Shown in pieces: positions 52,601 to 64,000 of a stretch of 64,000 nt of DNA (position 1 is the stretch's first letter; every line of letters starts with the position of its first letter). A model generated the notes under the pieces. It did not search any database and was not told where the DNA came from. It saw only the letters and a program-made list of their open reading frames with translations. The DNA lies in contig NC_079232.1 of the NCBI RefSeq assembly GCF_028502605.1, forward strand, positions 682,001-746,000. Reading direction: 5' to 3'. The translations under genes and the position numbers were made by a program. The DNA is from Trichoderma breve. Its lineage: Eukaryota; Ascomycota; Sordariomycetes; Hypocreales; Hypocreaceae.

Positions 52601-55600
52601 GACTTGTGTCCTTAGCAGGGCAATTGTTTGCAATTTATATAATTGCTTCTTAAGCTCCGTCTTTTTTTTTTCGCCATAGCCCTTCTAGTATTACGTCTAT
52701 CCCCACGCCCTTCGTCATATACCACATCGATTCTACGGGTTCTCTTTGTGAGACCAAACGTGTAGGGTCGGCTGGGGCCAAGGCGCTTAGAAATACATTA
52801 TCACAGCTCAAGGGGACTGCCTTGGGGCGTTTCAGTGCAATTATGTCAATTAATTCACAATAGAATATTAATTAAGCTGTTACCATTTCCCCTAGCCTAC
52901 CATAACAAAGGATCATATGGCTGATCTGTCGCACACACAAAGAGGCCTTCCCTCCTTCCAGAGCCTTCTCTCTTGGCGAGTCATAATCCAACCTCCGATA
53001 CATATCCATTAGGAATGCTAATAACCTTAAAATGAGCATTCTTAGCACAGAAATCAAGCAAATGTCTAGTTCTGAGCAGGTTTTGTCTATGAAACCGATT
53101 AGCAATGCTTGGCCCCATCGTTAACAGAGTCGATGTCAATTGCAAATACCTCCCAAATATCAGCAACCAGATATGTAACTTGACCGGCAGCAGGTAGCTC
53201 GTAGATGGCCGTAGCAGCGACAAAATTCAGCCACGTGTAATTGGCATGCCCCGTTTCGTACTTGACCCTCACGATGCCCCGGTGGCCACCTGCTTGGCCG
53301 TCGTCATTTTCCAGCTGTGTCCCAAAAAGTTGCAGGTAAATCAATGCGCCGTCGTCAGTTTGTACATTTAAGCGTGCGTCAGGATGGTAGAACCCCTGGG
53401 CATCATATGACCCGTAGTCGGCGCCAAACGATAGGACCTTTCCAGTAACACTTGGTCCGCTGACAGTGCCCCCAGTTATCGGAATCGTTACTTGCTGGCC
53501 GAGCCCAACATCTCCAGCGTCCAAGGCTGATCCGAGTGTCACGTTCACAAGGCCAAGGTAGTTCAGAGATGGCTTGCCAAGAGCTTGACCTGCGACTGTT
53601 CCGGCACAGGCAAGGAAGTAGGTGATATAGTCGGCGGTTCTCATCTTGGGTTGATATGGGCGATGTGATTCGTGAGCCAGGTTGGGAGTCTGTGATAAGT
53701 TGTCAGGTTGAGAATGTCCAACTCTGTGTATATGTCGAGCATCGACTTGACATTATATAGCCGGATTATGGCATTCGGCATCTCCTTGTTTCTTCTCCTT
53801 TTCCATTTTTCGTCTTCTCCTGGGAGTCGGAGTTGGAATTTATAATGAATTAGCAATCAAAGATGAATAGACCAATGGTTGTTAAACAATCTTGCGGTAT
53901 GGTATGAAATAATGGAGTGACAGCGGATTTCGCTACTTCCGAGAATCTGACAGTCTTTCTCTTTGGAACAAATATTTCGTATAATAGAGCGAGCACTTAC
54001 TAAGCGGAAGCTGGAAAACACGGAGTTGATGCAGGTGAGAATTCAATAACCCTGCAGACGGCCGGGGGAACGAGGGCGGAGTCCGCCAGCTGGATGAAGA
54101 GGCGGAGAGTTATAATATACGAAACTTGCTCTGGCGGATTTGTGACCGGCTGCTTTAACTCTCCTTTTAGCGGACTCATCTCTTGTTCTGTGGCATCATA
54201 ATCGCACCCATGCGGAATAAAATGAACTGAGCCATTTACACTTCTCATAATCTGTCTTGGAACGTTGCTTTATTTTGACAAATACTAAGAACATGATGTA
54301 TCAATTAAATTGGCCCATTCACAAACCAGCCAATTCGACTCTATAGCCTTGATTACAATCCGGCAGCGAGCGTGTGTCCTCCGTCAACCACAACCCTCTG
54401 TCCATTAACAAACTGATTTGAGGCGAGGAACATCACTGCCTGTGCCATGTCTTCATCCTTTCCCGGGCGATTAGCAGGAATCTTACCCTCATACTTGCTC
54501 TTGTCCAATTGGCTCTTCTGGCCTTCGTCGCTCCCCTCTGTAGTCATCTCACTAGGGAAAATCCCCGGTGCAATGCTGTTGACGCGGATCTTGAGTCCGG
54601 CAGCGGCGAAATCTGCCGCCATCATGCGAGTGAGGTGCTCTGTTGCTCCCTTGGAGACGTTGTAGCTGAAATGGTGCTGGCTCGTCTTGACCAGGCCAGA
54701 GATGGAGCTGATGTTGATGACGGTGGATGACCATCCGGAATGAGTCTCGGTCGAGGTTTGGAGCAGTGGCAGCAACGCGGTAGTGGTAAAGTAGACGGCC
54801 GCGACGTTGGTTCGGTACACGTTGAGCCAGTCGTCAAAAGTCGCCTTCTCGCTTTCAAAGAGCGACTTCTTGAGATCCTCGGCCGAGTCCGCCTCGGCGG
54901 TGGTGAACGTCTCGCCACTGATGCCGGCGTTGTTGACCAGGATGCAGATGCACTTTTCGCGCGACTTGATCTCGTCGACGAGCGACTTGATGCCCTCCTT
55001 GGAATTGATATCTGCCTGGATGGGGATGATTTCCCCAGGAGCATTCTTGCCATGGGTCGACGCGGCGGTATCGAGCTTCTCCTTGGTGCGGCCGCAGATG
55101 TAGACTTTGGCGCCATTGGCAGCGAGGGCTTGGGCGGCCATGAGCCCAATCCCGGAGCCACCTCCTGTAGAACAGGTCAGGTTATTTGATTCATCCCGAG
55201 GTATGGTTATGGACGCGGTCTAGGGGAGACAAACCGGTGACAAGAGCTACCTTGCCGGTGAGGTCAAAAAGTGTCTGTCCCTTGAGAGATTCGGTGCTCG
55301 CCATGGTGAATTTTGATATTCCTGTTTTAATTATAAACTGCTCAATAATTCAATGTCTGTCACTCCAATGTTTCAAACAAAGCTAATTTCAACAGACAAA
55401 ACCACAGTTTCCAGCGCTTAAATATTAATTTCATTTCTCACAACCTACTTATACGTTCACTGAGCGTCAGATATGTATGTTTGTCGCCAGAGAGACGTCA
55501 TCGATTTAAGGACATGGGTAAAGGTGGGCACCTGGCACTTGAGTGGCGACGCGAGCTGCAGCAATTACACCTCAGAGATATCATGACTACTATTTCATTA

Positions 55601-58600
55601 CGTTGGAATGGTGCAATGGCTCCGGCCTGCATCTGACAATTCGTCAAGTTTGCGCGCGCTAGTGCAGCCTTTGAGAGCATTATACGGTCACTCATATTCC
55701 CATGACTACAGGTTTCCGTGCTATCCCAACCACCACATCTCGTCAATTTCGAGTAGTCATAAAAAATGGATGACGGCTCTGCCATGAAGTTTAACCCATG
55801 CTGACTGGCTAATGCATCATCACGGCGAAAATCGTGTGGTTGGTGTTGCAAGGCGCAGCTCCGGTACATGTTATTTTAGTTCACATGTGAATAAGGCATA
55901 TATATATGTACTCAATGCATCTAATTTTTAGGTAGGAATAAACAAACATACAGGTATTTCATTGAAGGGCGATAGTAGTAACCGAGATAAGGAATTGCTC
56001 AACTCAACTGCGAACATGCAGCAAGTCGTTCATCAGTGTATATGCGTCCGCTTGTCGGGAGATCTTAAACCATTCCACTTCTCGTGTCAATCCATGACTA
56101 AGGTGAATAACTTTTTTTTTGCTATCCAATCCTATACTCTGTAGTTCATTTAAAGCATTGCGACATATATACATCCTATGTACAACCGTAGTCCATCTAC
56201 AGCCTACAAGAAGATCCAATCAAATTTTTTTTTTTTCCTTTTTGAAAGGGCTCAAACTCCAAATGAGCTTCACTCCATTCACATCATACTCCTTATGACG
56301 AAACGAAGCGGAAGCCAGCAGCAGCAGACTCCGTAGCCACGTTGTTGATGAGCGATCCATCAGCAGCCAGCCCAACCCACAGCTTGTTGCTACCAGCCTT
56401 GATAGTGTACACGCCAGAGGCAGCACCAATCTTCTGGCGGATGGTGAAGACCTCCCAGGAAGAAGCAGTAGCACGAGCAGCCTGCAGGGCAAAGTTGCCA
56501 GACTGGTCGGCCGTGACATACTGGTTGTTGCTAGTGAGCTTGAGGGTGCCGGCGTTGGGAGTGTATGCGCTGACGAAGACGCCGGCGTTGGCCTGGCTAC
56601 CGGAGGCAACGAGGTTGGAGGAAGCGCTGTTGGGAACAACCCACTGGCCGGTCGTGGCGGACTGGATCTTGAAGTTGCCATAGGGGTTCTGGGGGAAGTT
56701 GGTGCCGCAGATGGGCCGGCCGCTGGGGTTAGGACGAGTGCCGATGAAGAAGAGTTCGTTGGTGAAGGTGTTTCCAGATCCTATTGAGATAGTTAGTTTT
56801 GACATTTCCAGCTTGTTTCGTTATCTACAGGTATGGAACTTACCCCAGGTGGTGAGGTTGGCACTCCAAGCAGCGGCGGTCTGAGGGTTGGCGTTGGAGT
56901 AAGCGGCAATCATAACGCATCGCCTAGGAGGATTGAAATGTCAGCAAGATATAACAAAGCATGCATGTGTTTGCGTCAACATACCAGTCATCAGCAATAG
57001 TTGGGTCGACAATCTCGTTCTGGGCATAAGACCAAACGTTGTTAACCCACTGGGTGTCGTACAGGACCTCGTTGATGGGGGTGATGGGAAGCATCTGGAT
57101 GGCGGCAATCTCGCTCTTCTGGTTGCCCCAGAACAGCCAGGCACCGGACTGCCAGTCCTCAACATTGCCCATGGTGACCAGGTTTCGGACCGCAGGCTCG
57201 GGGTAGGGGTTGTTGGGGTCGGTCTGGCTCTGCTGGGGGTACAAGTGCCAGTAGACCTGGGCACCCTGCTGCTCGGTGGCGACGAGAAGCTTGGCGTAGT
57301 TGACGTAGTCCTGAGACAGAGCGACAGTGGCCCAAAGGAGAGCACCGTAGTAGCCGTTGACAGCTTCACCGGTAGACTCCTGGTCACGGCTGCCGGCTCC
57401 GTTGGCGATACCAGAGGCCCAGGAGTGGCCGGCGAACCAATCACGGCATCGGGTGACGGGGAAGTAGGGGTCCTGGGGAGATGGGTTGATGATGTCTCGT
57501 GCGAACCAGTTGATAAAGTCCTTGTGCTGGGCCAACCAGGTGGCGTCGTACTTGGCAATGACGGCAGCAACAGTGAGGAAGTATCCGTAGTGGAAGTGGT
57601 GGTCGTTGTAATAACCGTTACCAAAGTCGATACCCGAGTTCGTAGCACCGGCCTTATCAATGACACCACCCCAAGAGGTCTCGTAAGCGGGAGAAGCTCC
57701 GGTAGTAGGCTGGAACCAGTTGTTGAAAGAGGCCTTGAGGTAGTTGGTGACTTGAGGGATCAGGTCAGTACGGCCAACAGCCTCACTGTGAGCATAAGAG
57801 TTAGTAAGTCCGCATCATAAGAGTAAAGAGGTGAGTGATCTTACGCAATGAGGGCAAGACGGGCAGTTGCGGCAAGGCTGCCACCCCAGTAGTAGAACTC
57901 GTTGGGAACGGGAGCGTTGGCGACGTTGAGCTGGCCAATCTCGTACTGGAGACCCTGGATAACAGAAGCGCTGCAAGAAGAGTCAAGGGCACGAGGAGGG
58001 TTCCAGGTAATGCTGCTGAGCTGGTACAGGAGCTTCCACTGGTTGCCGAGGGTAGGGTACATCCATCCCTTGGTGGTGAGGTAGCCCAGAGACGAGGTCG
58101 GGGGCGAGTTGGGGCTCTGCAGAGACAGACGGTGGTGAGGCCAGGTCAGCATCAGCAGCTGGCTGCCATCACCAACGGTGTTGTAGTTGAAGATGAGAGT
58201 ACCAGTGGTGGTGGTGAAGCTGTAGTCCAAGCCAACGCCGGTCGGGTAGACGGTGTAGTGCTGGTCAAGGAGAGTCTTGTGGCTGGCCTGGACGAGTCTG
58301 ACCACACGAAGGACGCCGTTGTAAGTGCCGCTGGCCTTGATAGTGCCCTGAGCACCGTTGGTTGCGGTGGCAGTCAGGGTGATGGAAGACAGAGCGTAAA
58401 TCACGTAGGAGGTGCCGGTAGTGTCAACAACAGTGAACGAAGTTCCGGTAACAGTGGCTTTGCGTTCTTTGTTAGTCTCACACACAATTTCCCATTCTCA
58501 TCAAACATGTTCAACTCACCACTCTGGCCGTTGGCAAGGTTCTGGCCGTTGAAGGAAGCGATGCCGCCGTTTCGCGAAGTCAGAAGAGGCGTGGCAGCCT

Positions 58601-61600
58601 GGTACTGAAGGGTGATGTAAGGAGATCCAGGGATCAGGGGAGAGGTCATGGACGCGCCGCCCTGGAAGTACTGCACAGTCACCGAGTGCGTGTCAAAGGC
58701 CGTGGCCTTGTGGTTGGCAAAGTTGCCCGAGTGCTCGACAAAGCCGGCGCGCCAGTCATTTTGCGTGGGCTGCTTGATCGACGTGCCGTCGAATTGGCGG
58801 CTGTTGCTGACGCCAAAGTTGATGCCGAGGCCGTCAAGCTGCGACTCGTACGGGAAAGGACCCGAGGCGGTGCCATTGCCGGGAGTGGCGGCATAGGAAG
58901 CCCACCAGGAGTTGGTTGGGAACTACATGAAGCCAAAGTAAGTTTCTAGATATATACGCGCCACTTCAATACTGTGTTTTTCATACCGGAGGCTTCAGTC
59001 CAGCGAAGAAGGAGGACACAGGAGCTCCATCAGCGCCAGTGGCAGTGGTTCCACCAGAAATGCCGGATGGGTTGCTGGTCGCGATAGGGGCGAAGATACC
59101 ACGTCCGGCAATGTTTTGGAGCTTTCCGCTGTTTGGCAGAGCCGCAACGCCAATCGCCGAGGCGATGACGAGGTTCACAAGAGAAGCCAGCATCCTTGAA
59201 GCTCGAGCGAAGAGATACTAAGGAGGAGACCGCTGTGCTTGACCACACCTGGAGGGAATATCGCCAAGAGATGCGAGGGCGAAGCAGCCTCCTTATACTT
59301 GTTCTTGTCAACGACGAAGATGAGAATTGCCATTGCGTCACTCGACAATGTCCATTCTCTTGCCCCAATGGCCCCGTAACCACCCCCCTCCCCCAGCGGA
59401 ATCTCGCTCCGATCTAGGTCCAACCCCGGCGGTAATTGAAGCTGCGTTGCTGCCCTCTCGGCGGTATTTGGCATCGTGGGAATGGGGCCGGGGCCCGGCC
59501 ATTTTGGAGCCGCGAAGGGTTGGCTTATACCACTCTAGCAGAGGCAAAGCTTCCGGGGTATAATATTTGGCGCACACACAGGTTAAACCTGCTCACGGCA
59601 GAGCTACGACTCTGTTTACGAGAGCAAGTCGGATGCGGTATGGTGTTTGATAATATCCACTTCGCCGATGATTCCGATCAATCTGATGTTTGCTTCCTTT
59701 GCCAAGATCGGGGGGCGTGGCATGGTCCAAGGCACTCAGCATCGGACCGAACTGTGGAAGACGTCAAAACCGTTGATTAATTCGCAAGCCTCTGCATGAT
59801 GATATACTATCAGGGCGGCGAGATGCATTTCCATCAATGACATCGACCGAAAGATGGTGTTGATTATTGATGAGAGGCAGCGAAGCCATGGTGTCTATTT
59901 CTCTTTCTGTTCTGTTTGATCCTTTGCAAGAGATCTCTGTTTTCTTCGTTCCAACATCTCCATAGTCCTTGAAGCTACCGCAAGGGGCTTTTCTAATCCT
60001 AGCCAAGCTCATCTAACTCCCGAGGTCACGCGTCGCAGTAACGAAGAGGCGTGGGGTTTAGCTCTCACATGCTGGTTCTACTACAGGCCGGCCTCGTCAA
60101 CACTTGCGAGTATTATGGAGACCCCCCTCAAGCTTGAATTAGAGAAAAAGTAAGCTTGCGGCTACTAGTTTCCTAGAACCTCCATCTCGCTCGTTTTTCC
60201 CCCTTTGGCGCTTCTCTGCCTTGTGAATGAAAAGAAGAAAACTTGAGCGACTTGCGCGCCAACAAAGCCACGAAGTTATCCAATTGCCTAAATAGGAAAC
60301 CCCCCGGCTCGGGACGGTGGGCCTGGCATTTCTGGAAGACAGGGTTGGTGGCTCGATCTATTTGCCCTAGGGCTCAACTGTGCTGTAACCATATGACAGA
60401 GGTCATCATTTTAAATTGCTGGGGATGTTTCACGTCCATGGTGAGACGTTATGCAGCGGGCGAAAATCATGCTGCGTACATGTAATCTCAGCGCACATGT
60501 GTACATGTCTATATGGGAAGCTTCCTCCTTCTCCCTATTCACCAACAGCTTCAAGGGAAGAAGCGAGTTACCGAGTTACGAGTAATCAGGAAAATGGATA
60601 CAGTGTATGGTTCGGCGTTTATGGTCAAAGACGGACAAGTCGTCGTGATTAGGTGAAGCGGGCAAGGCTCGGCTCTTTTACCCTCTTCCCCCACAATCCA
60701 TTGACCTTGTCAGTGCGGAGAGAGTAGGCCGCACAGCACCGCGCATTTCGGCTCCGCATCTCCCCGCATTCAGTCATACCCGAGTAGTCGGGACTTGAAC
60801 ATGACAGGATTGGCCTGGAAATGCGGGAGAGCACGCTTGAGCCGGTGGCTTTTGATGGTCTCGAAACTTGTGTATACATGAGACACCTCGAGCTTAAGGT
60901 AGTTCAATTAAAAGCATTAGGCCTAAGTGCATTCATCAAGCAAGAAACACGCGATAGTCTTACAAAGTCACCTCATCCTCGAGCTCTCCCTATTCTGAAG
61001 CTTCCTTGAAGCTCAACGGTAACGTGCTTTGTGCATAACAGCCTTAATGACCGGGGAGTCGCGGCATTTAACCGCCATCGTCGCCCAGTTATGAGAAAAA
61101 AATTGCCAGTGGTATCGGCCGCTCCAGTATTAATGCCGCGACGCTAACATTTTTGCATCATTCCCCAAGGCCAGGGGGGTCTGAATACCCGTCGGTAATA
61201 GGTTGTGGCCGTGCTCCGTATCTTGTGATGCCTCCCCCACAAGCAGGGGGGAAAAACTCAAAGTCTACCAATAAGAAGGGACATGGTACTTGCTCGATGC
61301 TTGTTCAACATGGAGATGAATCCTCCAACGCCGTTGCTACTACCTCTCACTAGCCCTGGATGTTGAAGGAATCTGATTAGCTGACAAGGCAGATCCGGAG
61401 TACGGAAAGACGGCAGGCATTATATCGGCCCAAGCGCAAATACTAGCAGCGCGTTGTCACTCTGAGACAGCGCGTGGAAGGCCGCCTTGGCCAGTCAGGT
61501 TCCTGAAAATCGCGGGAAATCTTGTCGGCTTCGGGTTAGGCTTGGCACGAGAGGCCCTCGTAGCGTAGAGAGTTGGGAGCTGATGCGCGGGGCCAGGCCC

Positions 61601-64000
61601 CCGGCTGGTATATTGAAAGGGCCGAATTGGTATGGGGATGGACTGCTCGCATACGGGCCTACTTAGTCTTGGATGTAAATGGCGATGATTTGCTCTATAA
61701 GGGAGATTCATTGGCCGGACGAGTGTGGTTGAGCACGTGGGAAAGGGGAGCAATTATTTGTCTTGGAGGGCTTGGCTATTGCTCATTGTGCCCTATTCTG
61801 CAACGATATGCTGGAGGTGTACAGGAGATGGCTATTGTTGTCACGAAATTAAATGACATGGCGAAACGAAACGAGACGAGTCATTGAACATCGGCCGCAA
61901 GCGAACAGCGTTACATACCTATCTCGAAGCGGCTCTTCTTTACACGAAAACTTGCTGGACGGGGAGAATCCCCCTTTATCCCCGAACTATCACCATTGCA
62001 TGCCTCGAGTGATATGTGAGGCTATCCCCATGAGCTTCGTGTTGACAATACGAGTTCGCCGCAATCAGCCCAGAGACGTTCCATCGCACGCAATTATGCG
62101 GCAGCCTATACGTATATCGAAAGAGCGTAGACTGGTAAGGTAAGGTGATATCGAAGGAAGTGGCAGGACTCCTCAATGATTCCAAAGGATGGGTATAGAC
62201 ATTGACTAAACCAGCTACCACAGCTTATTAACTCTCTCATACTGATGATAAATATAGAGTCTACACTCCTAAATGACGGGGAATGGAGATGGCAACTGAT
62301 AGAACGTTATAGAAGCATGAACTTATTTTGCTCGTTTCCACTTTTGGAATGATCTCTTGATCGGGCCGTAAGCTTTGAGGAGACGAGATGTCAGTTGAGG
62401 TGGCAGTGTCAGCTCCTTTGAGATAGTTGCACTTTTTAATCACGCATGAGTACCCTACAGTCGCCAGTGAATGAGGAATTAGTATAATGATGAGCTCATG
62501 TGCTGCTTCGTGGAGATACTCGATAGTGTCTCTTCTCTCAGGATGATCACAGTCGTTGTCTACTATCCATTGGTAACATGAACACTTAGGACTATGCCAA
62601 TATCGGCCACAGCAATATGTTAAGCTGAGTGAGTAAGGGCTAAACATTGAAGAGGACGAAGATGGTGTAAGAGGGATGTAGGAATGTAAGAGCGGCCAGC
62701 GTTAGTCATTGCGTATCGCTGAAAGCCACAGCCGGGACAGCCACACAAATTATATGTAGATTCCTCATGATAACTGGAGCTGTCACTCTAACCAGTCAAG
62801 GCACCTGGTAATCTGCCCAACCGGACGGACACTTTGTATGCAGGAACGATTCTTGGCACGAGTCGGCAGTTGGAGCATCTGGCTGTAGTAAGGAATCGGT
62901 TATTGGTGGAATCGGTTATTCGGTTGCGGTACTGTTGGTATAAAGTTTCCCGGCCTAACTGTATGCAAAGTAGTGCCATCAAAGCAAGCCAGACACATTT
63001 GGAATTGGACTGTGGCTGTTGCTCGGGACGCATAACTGCTGGCCGAGAAAATTGCCACTTTGGCATGACAGAAAAAGCCAAGATAAGATCAAATTAGAGC
63101 AAAGGACACGGCGTGACGCCCCGTGGGAGAACAAAGGAGCAGGCGTCACGCCAAATTAAGCTTCCAGGAGCAAGGCAGATCTGCGCTGCATGAGTCGCCT
63201 GGATCTAACGGTCGAGGTGCCGATATTCCAGAGATCCATCCTCGCTAAGCAACGGCTTCGGTCAAAGATGGGGACTAAAATGAAACCGTTCCTATCAAGA
63301 TCGACGATCTGTCACCTCGCATTCTATCTATCACCTCGCATTTTATGCCAGCAACAGGAAACTAGCCTCAATTTGCGAGATACCAGGTCGATGTAAGACG
63401 ATAATACGGCAAGCAGGTCCGTGCGATGACGTCTCTTTCACAACTGCCGGTATCAGAATCGGGTTTGGGCTGGGACGAGGATTGCGTTGCACAGCCCGAC
63501 ACGTCAAAAAAGAATAAGAAAAAAAAAAAAGCTCGCATGAATTTGGCAAACGCGAGCGCGAACGGGGCCGGGGGTGCAGATTTTGGCTCACCGGACTTGA
63601 CTCGGGGAGCGAGTGGGACCGGACCGGAGATTTTGGAGACGAAGATGCCGGAGATGCCGGACGGGCGACACGGACACGGTCATGCGGTGAGATGGACAGC
63701 TCTGACGCTGATGAATTGTAGGCAGGAGTTTGCGAAGATATTATTGATATTTTTCTAGAACAATTGTGTCTCCGTTTTGCAGGTTTGGGCGCATTTGTCT
63801 GCTGCTGCTCACCGAATGATGCCTGTATTAGACGGCATCTCCAACTGCATTGCGCAGCATAGCCACAAGACAGACAAGTTCCTGAGTCGCGCAGAACTTC
63901 TAGACGGCATCAACCACGTCTGCTCAAACTACATCCAGTATAGCCCCCGGAAAACGAATGCCAACCGCGTATTCTGCATTAAACTAACGCTCCTTTTCCC

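Overview
The window looks like nuclear DNA of a filamentous ascomycete, most likely a sordariomycete of the Hypocreales such as Trichoderma. The support is intron style (46-145 nt, GTANGT donors, CTAAC/CTGAC-type branch sites), dense uncompressed genes on both strands, and gene content: a HET-domain protein, HapX, a LaeA-like methyltransferase, an AA14 LPMO, a GH81 glucanase and STAND/NLR-like proteins. The species assignment is inference. I rebuilt 21 complete genes by joining exons by eye, plus one partial gene at the right edge. In almost every case the reading phase closes exactly at the chosen splice sites.

Layout. 1-8 kb: a HET-domain incompatibility-type gene behind a small repeat cluster, a secreted AA14 LPMO, a 1.8-kb stop-dense gene-free stretch, and a LaeA-like methyltransferase. 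10-18 kb: an F-box-like protein, a secreted SurE phosphatase, and a 1,396-residue PNP-NTPase-like-NACHT-ankyrin receptor. 18-28 kb is housekeeping: cytosolic GluRS and mitochondrial uL1 share a divergent promoter, followed by COG2, the iron regulator HapX and an FtsJ-fold methyltransferase. 28-40 kb: a long leader, a 1,796-residue conserved-looking fungal protein, and an F-box protein with an acidic tail. 41-56 kb: a cysteine-rich secreted protein, PARP, two SDR oxidoreductases, a DUF6594 membrane protein divergent from a PNP-GTPase-coiled-coil-ankyrin protein, and a secreted DUF3237 protein. 56-64 kb: a GH81 endo-beta-1,3-glucanase, then 4.6 kb with no gene I can support.

The part most worth following up is the innate-immunity or allorecognition-like set. 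Two large proteins share a PNP-type N-terminal domain and C-terminal ankyrins but use different nucleotide switches. One has a NACHT preceded by a second, Walker-A-less NTPase-like module. The other has an AIG1-like G domain followed by a coiled coil. The G-domain protein is transcribed divergently from a three-helix membrane protein (DUF6594) across an 822-bp spacer holding a 112-bp tandem repeat. Both ankyrin arrays show recent internal duplication. PNP-like domains are known as ATP-cleaving immune effectors in bacterial Detocs systems, so a sensor-switch-effector reading is reasonable, but it is untested here.
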